DNA of 64,000 bases from Rhizomys pruinosus. Taxonomy: Eukaryota > Chordata > Mammalia > Rodentia > Spalacidae. A program made the translations under genes and the position numbers. The stretch is taken from contig VZQC01009601.1 in the NCBI GenBank assembly GCA_009823505.1, positions 3,015,293 through 3,079,292 of the forward strand, given 5' to 3'. The notes beneath the pieces were generated by a model that did no database searches, was not told the origin of the DNA, and worked only from the letters and a program-made list of their open reading frames with translations. This document shows, piece by piece, positions 32,457-43,540 of the stretch; the stretch's first letter is position 1; every line of letters starts with the position of its first letter.

Positions 32457-32756
32457 CAGAAGAAAAATGCTGAGCAATTAACAAAAAGACTGGTCATTTC
32501 TGAGTTATTTTTCTTTTAAAGATTAAAGTAAATTGAAGTTCATCATGTCAGCTATTATTAGTGTGTTTGAAGATCAGGTGATTTCTCCTGGCTTCCTGGA
32601 TGGTCAGATAAACAATATAGTTTAGACTTGATAACATGAAATTTTAGGGTGAGTGATTCTACTTTGGCTTGTCCTGTTACACTAAGGTCAGGAGTAGAGT
32701 GTAAACTAATCTTAATGAGTTGTATCCAATACTGCATGCATTTTCTGTCTTTGTTA

Positions 32757-32814
<58 letters not shown>

Positions 32815-32939
32815 CCTGGAGATATTATATGAGATGCATTGTGAAACACAAGGTCTTGTGGCCAAGATGAGGAATGACTCATCAAATCACTACTTAACTC
32901 TTGACTTCTAGTTCCTCATTTAACAACCTGTCTAAAAAT
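32457..32939. other. Unique spacer with TC microsatellite
   Basis: Unique DNA apart from the TC array at 32761-32808. The Leu-Ser and Arg-Glu frames across it are microsatellite artefacts. Confidence 0.6.
32761..32808. repeat. (TC)n microsatellite
   Basis: A nearly perfect TC run of about 48 bases. Confidence 0.95.
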
Positions 32940-33230
32940 ACTTAAGCTTTGAATATGAAATAACCCCACAAGCTCCTGTTGAAAGTTTCACCTCTAGTTG
33001 TTACTATTTTGAGAAGTGGTAGAATCTTTCAGAGGTGAGAACTAGTTGTAGGAAATAGGTCATGGGGGGTATACATCTTCAGAGGCATGCCTTTTCCCTT
33101 GATTTCTGTCTTTCTCTGTTTACCTGCCCCTGGATGGACAAACCAACACCATGGCACAAGAACATGACCGTGGAACTGTCAACTAAATAAATTTTCACTG
33201 TCCCAGATTGATTTTCTTGAACAGTCTGTA
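32940..33230 (+). mobile_element. MaLR-type LTR, old
   Basis: TTTGAATATGAAATAACCCC, ACAAGCTCCTGTTGAAAGTT, TTTTGAGAAGTGGTAGAATC, TTTCAGAGGTGAGAACTAG and a CAACTAAATAAATTTTCA polyadenylation region match the general layout of old mammalian MaLR LTRs. Confidence 0.55.
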
Positions 33231-33824
33231 TGATGAAGGTCCCATCACAATCCCCCTCTTCCGGAACCATGAGATACTGATGTGTTAAGAAGTTTTACTT
33301 TGCTGCTTATTTTAGTAACATACATTACATTAGGAATAAATGATATGTAAGAATTTTGCTGTTTAGCATCAGTCTTGCAATGAGATTTACAAATATGCAG
33401 AACATCCAGCCACAGAGAGGAGTATTGTGCCAGAAATCTAGGCAGCCCCTTGTACTAATCCAATGAGTCGACACCGTGCATATGTCAGGGATGCTCAGTT
33501 ATTGTCAAGTTATGCTTCCACTTAAAGTGGCACATAATTTACTAAAATAATTCACACATCAACTGAAAAAGCATCATCAATTTCCTCATCTTTTCATCTT
33601 CCTGCTTGACTGACAGAATCTCATGTAATCTGTTATCAATAAGCAGATGTTTGTTTTTGCAACACCAAGATTTTCAACCTTATTTATCAGATTCTCCCCT
33701 GCCATAATCCATATTTTTCTTTGTTTTTAGTAATACTAATTCCCAACTTTGTGTAAAAATAGTTTCCACTGACTGTATAATTGTCAGGTGTTAAGCACTA
33801 TGCTAAAAGCTCAACATTTTGCTT
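33231..33824. other. Unique spacer
   Basis: No repeat, exon or RNA gene is recognised in this stretch. Confidence 0.55.
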
Positions 33825-33955
33825 ATAATGACAGCTGACATTTGTGACAAGCTCTATGACAAGTGCTTTGCAGACATCAACCCACTTTCCAAAAGATAAA
33901 ATACCATACAGTCATTTCCAGTTTACAAATGAAACAACTAAGACAAGGTAAGAAA
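33825..33955 (+). mobile_element. MIR SINE (ancient mammalian)
   Basis: ACAGCTGACATTTGTGACAA, GTGCTTTGCAGACATCAACC, TTTCCAGTTTACAAATGAAA and CAACTAAGACAAGG align well with the MIR core and tail as I recall it. It is old and diverged, as expected for this family. Confidence 0.65.
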
Positions 33956-34055
33956 GGAAAAATAATTTTTGTCTAACCTTCATAGTTCTTAGGTAGGACA
34001 GAACTGAAACAAGACAGATTAACCAAAGAACATGTAGAAGTTTAATAACACATAT

Positions 34056-34058
34056 TGT

Positions 34059-34104
<46 letters not shown>

Positions 34105-34112
34105 GTGTGTGT
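34056..34112. repeat. (GT)n microsatellite
   Basis: A GT run of about 57 bases with one GC and a few minor interruptions. Confidence 0.95.
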
Positions 34113-34149
34113 ATACAGGTCCACATAGTGAGAGAAAGAGAAATTAAGT

Positions 34150-34548
34150 ATCAATGAAGAATGCCTGAGTGTATTTAAGCACACCCATGCCATACAATGC
34201 TCACAGAAGACAGAAGAGGGCATTGGATTTCCTGAAACTGGAGTTACAGACAGTTGTTAGCTGCCATGTGGATGCTGGCATTCAAACTCCCTCAAGTCTT
34301 CTGCAAGAGAAACCAATGTTCTTTTTTTTTCTAATCTCAATATTTTATTTGATTTTTTTAACAATACGTAATAAGTAGTGAATACAAGCATCCTTCATGT
34401 AAAACCAATTTGCAAGCAGCTATGCCCAAACCCACATAGCCCAAGGCTCCCACCATCCAGCTGGAGGGGCTTGCAGGTACAATCATGTTGATCAAATAAG
34501 AGAAACCAATGTTCTTAACCACTAAGCCATCTATCCAACCCCTCCAAA
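34150..34548 (-). mobile_element. B3/B2-type SINE split by a short L1 insertion
   Basis: The SINE reads in reverse: CATGCCATACAATGCTC, GACAGAAGAGGGCATTGGAT, CCTGAAACTGGAGTTACAGA and GCCATGTGGATGCTGGCATT, then after the L1 CTTAACCACTAAGCCATCTA. Removing 34324-34516 restores a continuous SINE. Confidence 0.85.
34305..34516 (-). mobile_element. 174-bp 5'-truncated L1 with 19-bp target-site duplication
   Basis: The insert 34324-34497 is the terminal 3'UTR of the long-3'UTR L1 type (TACAAGCATCCTTCATGTAA, GGAGGGGCTTGCAGGTACAA), with a T-rich poly(A) side at the left. The perfect duplication AAGAGAAACCAATGTTCTT lies at 34305-34323 and 34498-34516. It shows the exact 3' end and mobility of this L1 type. 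Confidence 0.96.
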
Positions 34549-34567
34549 GTTTTCCTTTAAATAAAGG

Positions 34568-34735
34568 TTTGAAGTCTCACTTGGGGATGGAGAGAGGGTT
34601 CCATGTTGAAGCACTGCATTTGGCCCACAACTGCCAGTAACTTGAGCTATTGATGATCTGACACCCAAAGCATTCACACAGCATGTACATGCATAGACAT
34701 ACTCATACATGTGTTTAAAAAAAGTCATATTTAAG
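34568..34735 (+). mobile_element. B3-type SINE, diverged and shortened
   Basis: CTTGGGGATGGAGAGAGGGT, GCATTTGGCCCACAACTGCC, TGATGATCTGACACCCAAAG and ATGCATAGACATACTCATAC form an ordered but decayed B2/B3 body. Confidence 0.55.
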
Positions 34736-35548
34736 AAAAAATTATCATTTTTCAACTGAAAGAAAGGAATGCTTTAGCGAAAGCTGATTATAGTAAATAA
34801 GCAGGAAACCTCTGTAAACAAGGGAGTTTGGCCATGCAGACTCGATTTGGTGCCTTCTCCATCAATAAGACTCTTGAGTGTTTCAGAGTCATCTACTTCT
34901 TTGTACAGAACAGGGGCTAGCTTCCCTTTGCAGACAGGTATTTCCCATATGCAAATGTCACCTGTTGCGTTGTCAAAGCTTGTGTGTCTGCATTCTTCTG
35001 TGTTTCACAATAATCACTCAGAATCATCTTTGTGCCCAAGGTATACATTTTGAGGTATACTCTTCTGATTTTCTACAGCCATATTATGAGGTTGCACATA
35101 GTGGACTTTAAATCGAATTAGGTATCTGTTAATCACCCCTAAGATAAAAGTGCCACTACTGAACCAATAAAGTTTGGTGTGTCAGACCTCGTTGTTGTTC
35201 TTAGTTCTTAAAGCTGAGGTTGGAAGCCTCCTCTCTGCAGACTAGCTTTCATAGTTTGGGAGGATACTATGTAAGCTGCTAAGGTCAAAAATTAATAAAT
35301 GGTCCAAACCTAGCTTTAAAGTGCTCATTTTAAAACGTGTCTTGTTAGTATCTACAATGTGACAACATTCCTGAGGAAATCAACTTGAATGAGGAAAGGT
35401 TTATCATGGCTCTTGGTTTCAGAGGATTCAGCCTGTGGTTCAATGGCTTCATTAGCTCTGGGCCTGTGATGAGATGGAACCTAATGATACAAAACATGTG
35501 GTGGAGAGAAAAAGACAGTCACCTCACAGTGGCCAAGAAGATAGCAGA
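34736..35548. other. Unique spacer
   Basis: No clear repeat family. At 35168-35215, CCAATAAAGTTTGGTGTGTC and CCTCGTTGTTGTTC could be the end of an old LTR, but this is not secure. Confidence 0.5.
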
Positions 35549-35562
35549 GAAAGGAGGAGGAG

Positions 35563-35594
<32 letters not shown>

Positions 35595-35640
35595 GGACGA
35601 GGAGGAGGAGGAGGAGGAGGAGGAGGAGGAGGAAAGAAGA
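35549..35640. repeat. (GGA)n purine-only array
   Basis: About 90 bases of nearly pure GGA/GAA trinucleotide, interrupted by single A or C changes. Gly/Arg, Ser and Pro/Leu frames across it are artefacts. Confidence 0.95.
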
Positions 35641-35823
35641 AGAAGAGTAGCAGGAGCAGCAGATGCTCTGGATAATGTTTGCTCTTTAGGAGAACAGCCC
35701 CAGTGACATACCTTCTTAAGTGAGTTTGACATCTAAATGTTTCCTTCACTTCCAACAGCTCAGTGAGCTATGAATCCATTCTAAATAGATGAATCTATTT
35801 TATTAGGTCAGACCTTTCATGAT

Positions 35824-36090
35824 CTAGTCACCCACTTCTTTTTTAATTTTTTTTTTTACTTTTATTTATTTTTGTATGTGTATGAATGTACTGTCTGCAT
35901 GTAGGTTTGTGCACCCATGCCATGCAATGCCGTGGAGGTCAGAAGAGGGTGTCAGATTCCCCTGGAACTGGAGTAAAAACGGTTCTCACCATCATGTGGG
36001 TGCTGGGGATCAAACCCGGGTCCTCTGCAAGAGCAATCAGTGCTCTTAACTGCTAGGCCATCTCTCCAGCCCCCCTAGTCACCCACTTCT
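35824..36090 (-). mobile_element. B2 SINE with 16-bp target-site duplication
   Basis: A B2 (35840-36074) in reverse, without the 17-bp duplicated unit. It is flanked by CTAGTCACCCACTTCT at 35824-35839 and 36075-36090. The head carries the B-box complement GGGATCAAACCCGGG. Confidence 0.95.
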
Positions 36091-36523
36091 GAGCACTGCT
36101 GCACTGGGGGCAAAACCTTCAACAGATAAACTTTTGGAGCCATTTCCGATATTAACCACTGTATATTTCATAAGGCTAAAAACAAGAGCTCGTGCAAATA
36201 GGAAAACAAGAAACAAGAGATCTCCAACAATATTCCCATTCCATATCACCTTTAAATGATGACACAAGACACACAAGGCATTTTGTCAAAAAAATGTTTC
36301 TAGGAATTTTGGTTTTTTTTTTTTTTTTGCCTAAAATAAACTACCCACTGCATTTTATAGAGATGAAGGCTGACATGTCCGTGTTTTATACAGCAGAGGT
36401 GATCCTGCATTGTGTCACAGCTGTGTTAAGGTTCACAATGTGAAATTCTAATATATGTGTCAGTACAGACATCCAGATTAAAGGCTGCAGAAGCAATAAG
36501 TCACTCTTATTACTCTTTGATGG
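36091..36523. other. Unique spacer
   Basis: No repeat family or exon is recognised. A T-run lies at 36312-36328. Confidence 0.55.
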
Positions 36524-36832
36524 TTACACGGATTATCAACTTGACAGCATCTCCAACAACTTAGGGGAAATATATGTGGCATGTATGTGAGGGAATTGTC
36601 AGATTCACATGGGACAGACGAACCAGCCTAACCGGCTTTACCATTCCATGGCCTGGGACTTCCCAAATGAAGATAAAGGAAAAAGTAAGCAAAACACCAG
36701 CATCGTCTTTCTTTGCTTCTTCACTCTAAAGGCAGCATGAATGGCCTTCTCAGGCTCCTGTAGTCTTGATGACTGTGACTGAAAGGTAAACCCTTCCTTC
36801 CTTAAGTGGCCACTTTCAGGTATTTTGTAACA
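36524..36832 (+). mobile_element. MT-like MaLR solo LTR
   Basis: GATGGTTACACGGATTATCA, ACTTGACAGCATCTCC, GATGACTGTGACTGAAAGG and TAAACCCTTCCTTCCTTAAG, then TATTTTGTAACA, follow the layout of muroid MT/MaLR LTRs. No partner LTR is nearby. Confidence 0.6.
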
Positions 36833-36892
36833 TCAAAAACATGAATAGCTACAATGCAGCTTTGATATTCATGTTAATTTTAAGTGATTTAT

Positions 36893-36926
36893 TATTATTA
36901 TTATTATTATTACTACTATTATTATT
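36893..36926. repeat. (ATT)n at B1 tail
   Basis: An ATT trinucleotide array with one ACT interruption, next to the tail of the B1 that follows. Confidence 0.9.
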
Positions 36927-37072
36927 AGGTCTTTTTGAGACGGGGTCTCCCTTTAGTCTAAGTTGGCCTGAGGCTCATTTTGTACACTAGGCTGGCCTTG
37001 AACTCACAGAGATCTGCTTGCCTCTGCCTCAGAAGTGCTAGGATTAAAGGTGTATGCCACCACACTGATGCT
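36927..37072 (-). mobile_element. B1 SINE
   Basis: TTTTTGAGACGGGGTCTCCC, CACTAGGCTGGCCTTGAACT, GATCTGCTTGCCTCTGCCTC and AGGATTAAAGGTGTATGCCA identify a reverse B1. Confidence 0.9.
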
Positions 37073-39300
37073 CATTATCATGGGTATGTGCATGTGTGCA
37101 CACATACAGTTTGTATGTTTTCCTATAGTCACCAAGACCTTAATTGCTACAAGATCTGGAGATAGCTATTTTACCTCTGATTTTTTTGCCCCTTTAGATA
37201 AGCATATTTATAAAGAGGCCTGGGGACAACCCTTTTTCTGTAAAATTCTGTCCAAGATTTTATCTCCTTACTGCATTGTTGAATGCTTCTATTATCTAAA
37301 ACGTTTCTTATTCTCTCATTGTTCCTTGCCAACTATTTTCTGAATTTTAACAATACAATCAAAGTATCTATCTGAAACAAAGGTATAAGAAGAAGTCAAA
37401 CAAGCTTATTAAGATGTAGAGGATAAAAAGTATGTAGTTTTTAATTGAAGAACCACTGATAGAAAACTTAAACTAATAAATGTTTTATTTCCAGCAGCCC
37501 CCAAAGCAAAAGGACTTAGTGTCTATTTCAAACTGCAGATCAACTTTCTCATTACATTGCTTTCATTCACCTTTATGATGGAAATGTTACAGAAGTCTTC
37601 AAGAATAAAATCTCACTAGGGATTGCCATCAGGCCATTTCAACAACATGTCACGTAAAGATATGAACATACCTGGTGGTTTCAATCATTACTGCAAATCA
37701 GAAGTGAATGGATTTGTAGTCTCAGAATTTTCAGGGTATTTTACACATAAGAGACAACCTAGTCCATTTTCCATTGTATACCAGATAAATGAATCCAAAT
37801 GATAATCAGCTGAGTTTTGAGCATATATCATTTTATTGTAAATATTGTCCCTGTTCTTTTGTTACCACTCAAATGTCCTATTTACATATCTTATTATATT
37901 GAGCTTCATGGAACATATTAGCAAAAACATATTAACATGAGTTGACTTTTAGAACAGATAGGTTCACATTGACATTCTTATGACCAGTCATCATCTTTTT
38001 TAACCACTCATGATGATTGCAATATGTGAATTGTGTGAGAACACTGTACTCTTTGAAGCTCAATCATATAGAGTCTCTTCTAATTACAGAAAGAGCAAAA
38101 TACCTATTAACCTATGGACCTGGCAAAACGGACTTTGGTCTGAGACTCTGGCTTTGCCAGTCTGCCCCAGGACAATGCTCCCCTGAGGAAGTTGCTTATC
38201 AAATACATCATGAGCCCCTTTCCTAGCGGAGAGCTGAAGAATTCACTGAGCCATGTTTGCCAGGATCTCCACCAGCAAAATGGAGCCCCAGGTACCAAGA
38301 CAAACTCTCCAGTGAGTAAGTGACAATCTCTTTTCCATGTTCTGTAGGTTCTGCATTTGCAGCTCTAACCAATGCAGCACAAACATATTTAGAGAAAAGC
38401 AGATATCCATTAAACATATATAGGCTTTTCCTGTCCCTCAAACAATATACTGTTATAAAAACTACTTATGCAATAATCATATTTATCCCTGACAGATAAT
38501 GGCACCAGTTGCAAAACTAAATTGACACAGCTACAAGAGAGCTTGGTAGTGAGAAGTAGATTCCAAAAAGTTTACAAAGCAAAGGACCTTATGAACAAGA
38601 AAAGCAAGCAGACAGAATGGATACTTCAAAAGCTAATACAAAGAAATGATAATTCAAGTGACATTTTTTTTAGCAGGGTAAGAAGATGCTAGTGCTGAGA
38701 CCCAGATGTACGTTAGGCAAGAAATTTACCTCAGAACTATACTCCCAGCTCTCTAGGCTCTAATTTACCATGGAACCACACTCCCAGACCTCTAGGCTCT
38801 AGTTTCCAGGCATAAGTGAAAAAATTTGGTCTTTACTTTTAGAAATGAATTTAGAAAATGTTCATTTATGTTCTATTCCCTACATGAATTATTAAACAGA
38901 AAAGTGACCTCATCGTAATTGTAAGTTAACACAGTGAAGGTGGGTGAGAGAGAGATTTGTAAGAAATGGCATTTGCAACACAGAGTCTAAGAATCCACCT
39001 TGAAAGGTTTAGACAGTATAATAACTTAGTCACATCTATTTCTTTTAGGGGAAAGAAATGACAAGTGACTGGATCGCATACACCATGTGCATGAACTTTA
39101 AAGCAGCATCTTTTGCAGGTGCTTCCAGTTCTTCTTGGGAGTGTGAGCTCCAGGTCCTTGGAGGCTCAGTGCTTCTCAACATGGAATCTAGAAGAATCTG
39201 TGAGAGCTGAGCCCATGAATAATACATGAGAACCAATAAAAATGGTCCACATGAGATCCTAGGACAGTAAAGCGATCTTACATAAAAAGCAAAGGATGTC
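37073..39300. other. Unique 2.2-kb spacer, longest repeat-poor stretch so far
   Basis: I recognise no transposon in this interval. At 38270-38350 there is a GTGAGTAAGTG donor-like string, followed by a pyrimidine-rich TCTCTTTTCCATGTTCTGTAG acceptor-like string. Without a flanking coding frame this is not evidence of an exon. The frames present are all under 75 codons. Confidence 0.5.
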
Positions 39301-39472
39301 TGGTGGCTATAGAGATGGTGGTTAAGAGACTACTGCATTTGCAAAGGACCTGGGTTCATTTCCCAGCACCAACATAGCAGATAATTGTAACTACAGTTAC
39401 AAGGAGTCTCACATAACTCTTCCAGGCTCTGTGGACATTGCAGGACACGGGTGTACTTACACATATTAAGGC

Positions 39473-39510
<38 letters not shown>

Positions 39511-39532
39511 AAAATAAATAAAACAAATGCTA
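39301..39532 (+). mobile_element. B3-type SINE with (CA)n tail
   Basis: GGTGGTTAAGAGACTACTGC, GGACCTGGGTTCATTTCCCA, CCTGTGTCC-like B2 tail sequence and a CA run at 39475-39508, followed by AAAATAAATAAAAC. Confidence 0.75.
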
Positions 39533-39602
39533 TGTGATTAAAACATTAACTTCAGTTAACCTTGTGCCAATTCTGGATCATCAGTTGTGACAAATACATC
39601 CT

Positions 39603-39860
39603 AAGAATGTAAGATCTTGGGGCTGGAGAGATGGCCTAGCAGTTAAGAGAGCCGACTGCTCTTGCAGAGGACCTGGCTTCGATCCCCAGCACCCACATAG
39701 TGGCTAAAATCCGTCTTTAACTCCAGTTCCAGGGGAAATCAACGCGCTCTTCTGACCTCCGCGGCATTGCACAACACAGGTGCACAAAACTGCATGCAGA
39801 CAGTACATTCATACACATACGAAAACAAATAAAAGTAAAAATAAAAGAATGTAAGATCTT
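39603..39860 (+). mobile_element. B2 SINE with 16-bp target-site duplication
   Basis: A B2 (39619-39844) without the 17-bp duplicated unit, flanked by AAGAATGTAAGATCTT at 39603-39618 and 39845-39860. Pol III boxes are intact (TGGCCTAGCAG, GCTTCGATCCC). Confidence 0.95.
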
Positions 39861-39959
39861 ATTAACTGGGAAGATGATGGAGAATGGTAAATGGATTTCT
39901 CCATTTTACCTAGGAAATTTTCCAAATTGAGGAAAACATTCTTAAGTATAAAGTTTATT

Positions 39960-40470
39960 TCATCTCTACAGGCAGCTTTCATAGTGCTGAAGTTGCTATG
40001 CATGCTACCAGAGGAGAGAAGTAATTACCAACCTTACACAGTTGTGAACCCCATAAACTATACTAATGACTGGCCTGGCCAGCTATGCCATTTAGTGTAA
40101 TAGTGACATGACTGTTATGGGAGTAACCAACCACTCTATAATTGGTTTAAGGCCCATATTACAAAATGGAACCCAAACCTGGCACTGGTATCAGGGTCAA
40201 GAGCCTGTGGGTAGAGAAGTCACAGGCCATAGGAGAGAACCTAGTACTAATATCCTATTAAAGGAATAGTTTTAGAATGACTCTTAATGACTTGTTGTTA
40301 TAACCATAGATCAGTGCATCTCTCAACACTCATTAGAGAAGCTTCTTCTTTCAGAAGAAGACAGGTAGCATGGAGACCCATTACTAGTCAGCCTGAAGAG
40401 AATAAGAGATAGTAGAATGCTTAGCCCCAAAGAGGCATTGATGTAAGGTTCCTCTTCTCAAGGCTCAGAG
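39960..40470 (+). mobile_element. L1 3'UTR fragment (older rodent type)
   Basis: GCAGCTTTCATAGTGCTGAA, GGTTTAAGGCCCATATTACA and GAATGCTTAGCCCCAAAGAG share order and sequence with 2920-3260 and 28356-28420. It ends beside a CA microsatellite at 40480-40520. Confidence 0.6.
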
Positions 40471-40478
40471 ATCATCAC

Positions 40479-40479
<1 letters not shown>

Positions 40480-40520
<41 letters not shown>
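40480..40520. repeat. (CA)n microsatellite
   Basis: A perfect CA run of about 40 bases. Confidence 0.95.
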
Positions 40521-40524
<4 letters not shown>

Positions 40525-40919
40525 GTATTTGTGTGTATGTATAATAAATTTTACATTTTTTTAAAAAGTTAAGCAAATAAAATAAGAAAATTCAGAGCCT
40601 CCCAAAGTAAAGAACATTTAGTTTTCTATCAAGCCACAGCAGACTGACATTTTTAAAATATAATAAAATGTTTTGGCAATATAAAATTGACATACAAATT
40701 CCAAATGCTGACTCTTATCTATACTATGTACTTCTTAGTCAGAAACAAGCACTCTTCATGAATAAAAATTTAATACTACACATTAAATTATGCCATTAAG
40801 CATTTCCTTCTTTTAGTAAATTTAAAAAGTTTTGTAGTGTTCTAAAAGAAATCCATGGCCTTGTATGTCCTAAATAATTGTACTACCAATCGGCGACATC
40901 CAAAGCCCTATTTTAGCAA
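40521..40919. other. Unique AT-rich spacer
   Basis: No repeat family or coding feature is recognised. Confidence 0.55.
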
Positions 40920-41150
40920 CTTTAAAAAAATATTTATATTTTTATTTTATGTGCATGTGTGTTGTCTGCATGTATGGAAGTCCACACATGGGTGCAATGA
41001 CCCCAGAGCCAGAAGAATTTGAGTCTCCTGAAACTGAAGTTATGGACAGTTGTTAGCCACTATGTGGGTTTTGATAACTGGAGCCCAGTCCCTGGAAGAC
41101 CAGCCAGTGCTCTTAACCATTGAGACATCTCTCCTGTTCTTCATTTGAAT
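40920..41150 (-). mobile_element. B3-type SINE
   Basis: ATTTTATGTGCATGTGTGTT, GTCTGCATGTATGGAAGTCC, CTGAAACTGAAGTTATGGAC and GCTCTTAACCATTGAGACAT are the reverse of a B3/B2 body. Confidence 0.8.
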
Positions 41151-41204
41151 AACTATTAAAAGTTCTGGATGGTTTTTAATTTCTTTTCCCTGCAGGATTA
41201 TAAC

Positions 41205-41350
41205 TTTTTTTTTAATTGATGCTTTGTATATTTCATACATCATTTTCCAATTCAGTTCACGCATATATCCCCTTCCCTTCCCCCCATCCCACCCCTACCC
41301 ATCCCAGATCATGCATTCTGCCGTAAGTTTTCTGCATCTTTCTCTGCTTT
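41205..41350 (-). mobile_element. L1 3' end fragment (older rodent type)
   Basis: A T-run, then TTGTATATTTCATACATCAT, CCCCTTCCCTTCCCCCC and CCCATCCCAGATCATGC, correspond in reverse to the G-rich end and tail of the old L1 3'UTR. The next L1 begins directly to its right. Confidence 0.6.
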
Positions 41351-41354
41351 TTTG

Positions 41355-42975
41355 TTTTGTTTTGTTTTCATTTTGTTTTTTAACAATAAGTGATAATTTG
41401 TGAGTACAAGCATCCTTCATGTAAAACCAGTTTGCAAGCAGTTGTGCCCAAACCCACACAGCTCATGGGTCCCACCATCCAGCAGGGGGGGCTTGTATGT
41501 TCAATCAAGTTGATCAAATGAGTGTCCAGTCTATATTGTTGTAGTTTCACCATTCACCCCAATCGAAGCCCACCCCTCACATATTCTACCACACCCCCCT
41601 CTTCTGCAAGAGCTTCCCTAAGGGCTTAGAGCAAAGGCGGCCACCCAGGTGGATGATGAAGCTTAATTAAAACCTCTTAGCTGTTCTCTGGAGCCTGCTG
41701 TCTTGGTCTCTCAGTTAGTTTCTGGTATGTTTTTTTTCATGGGCTTCCAGCTTGCCCAAGCATAACCTTTCGATCCTTACTAATGAAGCACATGCAATAG
41801 ATATTTAGGTATTAAACGGTAAAATGAAGCTTTCGATCCTACTAATGAAGACACACACAATTAGATATATAGGTATTTTCAAACAGTTAAAATTGTGATG
41901 GTAGTTTTATTGGTATAGCAAGATGTTTTGGGATGGTACTGTACATTCATGATTAATTCCTTCTGTATAGTATGGGCTAGCTGTTTTTCGTGTGGTTTAT
42001 ACATCCCCCCAACCGATTAGAGGAGTAAGTTCTGTGGCATCAGGCCAGGGTTACTTCCTCCAAGGAGAGAAGATAATAGCCAAGTAGAGTTTGCGTGAAT
42101 AAAAACAGGACAGAGGCTGCCACGCTTTGTTGCATAGTATTTCCAGGCAGAGATGAGGTGTAGCTGGTGCTGATGGAGAGACTTGCTTGAAGCAAGGAGA
42201 CACAATATTGCTTGTTTTTTTGTTTGTGGCCTTTGGTGGTAACACTCTCTCTGGCATTCCAGGGACCATCTGTGTACTTGCAAGTGCGGGCTCCATACAT
42301 CTTCCCATGTTAATGTGAGGTCTTCAACAGCAGGGTCCCCTTATTGCCTCTATTCCTGCAGATATCCCAGTTTGGAGGCACAGAGCCTTTACCATTTGGG
42401 GGGGTTTGGATCCCCTGGCCAACATTCCTTGGTAGAATAATCCAATGTTGATGTCAGAAGTCATGCTTATTATTATATCTATTTCTTGTTTAATGGCATT
42501 TAGCTTAAGGAGACTTCTTAGATTATTTATTTGTTTCTTCTGACATAGAGAATAATCCTTTTCACAGTTTCTATGTCCATTAGTCAATTAAAGAAGGCAG
42601 TTTTACTGATTTTACAAGAGAATACCTCTATAACAGCTGGTTCCAATCTACAGCTGGAGAACGACCTCATCATCATCTTATTTCTCCTTATTCTATTGGG
42701 GGGGAGTTAAGAAAGTCTCTTATATTAAAACCTTTGCGGCAAAAGAAGGTAAGCTTCGTTAGGAATCATTAAAAATAGTTGTTACTAGTAGGATCCACAG
42801 AGGGGCCTGATGTCTGCAGCAATCTGAGGCATTTCTTCCCTTCAATGCCCAGAGGAGTCAATCCTTCTGCTGGCAATTTCTGGTACATCCTACTCACTGC
42901 AAAGCTGCATTTTCTTTCTCAGCCATTAAGTTGGTGATACTCTGGCCTGTTGGAACATACAAATCTCTTTAAAGA
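41355..42975 (-). mobile_element. L1 3'UTR, long type, 5'-truncated
   Basis: Colinear with 29515-30965 and 54960-55925, including TACAAGCATCCTTCATGTAA, ATCAAGTTGATCAAATGAGT, TTTCACCATTCACCCCAATC, CATTAGTCAATTAAAGAAGG and CTGTTGGAACATACAAATCT. Homology stops at about 42975, so this copy is truncated within its 3'UTR. A local duplication of about 50 bp lies near 41755-41885 (TAATGAAG, CACACAATTAGATATATAGG). The 85-88 codon frames on the minus strand at 42017-42308 are by-products. Confidence 0.85.
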
Positions 42976-42989
42976 ATAATATATCAGTT

Positions 42990-43345
42990 TTAACTTCTTG
43001 TCTTCATGTGTATATGTTTGTGCATATGCATTTGTGTATGTGTATGATCATGTGTGTGAATGCAGACATGCTTGTGCCATGGCATGTATGGAAGTCAGAG
43101 GACAACTTCAGGTAATGATTTTATCTCTTCTCCTTGTTTTAGGCAGCCTTTGTGTGTATGTAGGCCAGGCACATTGGGCACTGAGCTTCTGGAGAGTCAC
43201 CTGTCCATTCTTCCAAATTCACAGCATGAGAACTGGGCCTCCAAATGTGTGCTGCTTCATCTGGCTTCCCATGGGTTATGAGACTCTGAGCTGAAGGTTC
43301 TCACAGTTGTATGATAAATACTTAACTCACTGAACCATGTCCTTT
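42990..43345 (-). mobile_element. Composite rodent SINE-like repeat
   Basis: TGTATATGTTTGTGCATATG, GCATGTATGGAAGTCAGAGG, ACAACTTCAGGTAATGATTT and ACTCACTGAACCATGTCC resemble the same class of composite rodent repeat as 12480-12830. The class is uncertain. Confidence 0.45.
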
Positions 43346-43501
43346 TTGAGGGCAATATTGAGCTATGAATTGGAAAAGAAGAAATGCCTAAGTAGATCTG
43401 TAATATGGTGAAAACAACTTGAAATAAGTTATTTACTTTATGATTTCATATCACATTAAATAAAGTTAATAAAATAATTTCTGGAAGTAATGTAATTACA
43501 T

Positions 43502-43540
<39 letters not shown>

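Noticed and set aside
32649..32911. Leu-Ser and Arg-Glu repeat frames
   Set aside because: Translations of the TC microsatellite on either strand.
35385..35755. Gly/Arg-, Ser- and Pro/Leu-rich frames on both strands
   Set aside because: All are translations of the GGA array in different frames.
38270..38350. Donor-like GTGAGTAAGTG and acceptor-like pyrimidine tract ending in TGTAG
   Set aside because: No coding frame on either side and no second exon. Such pairs occur by chance in long non-coding DNA.
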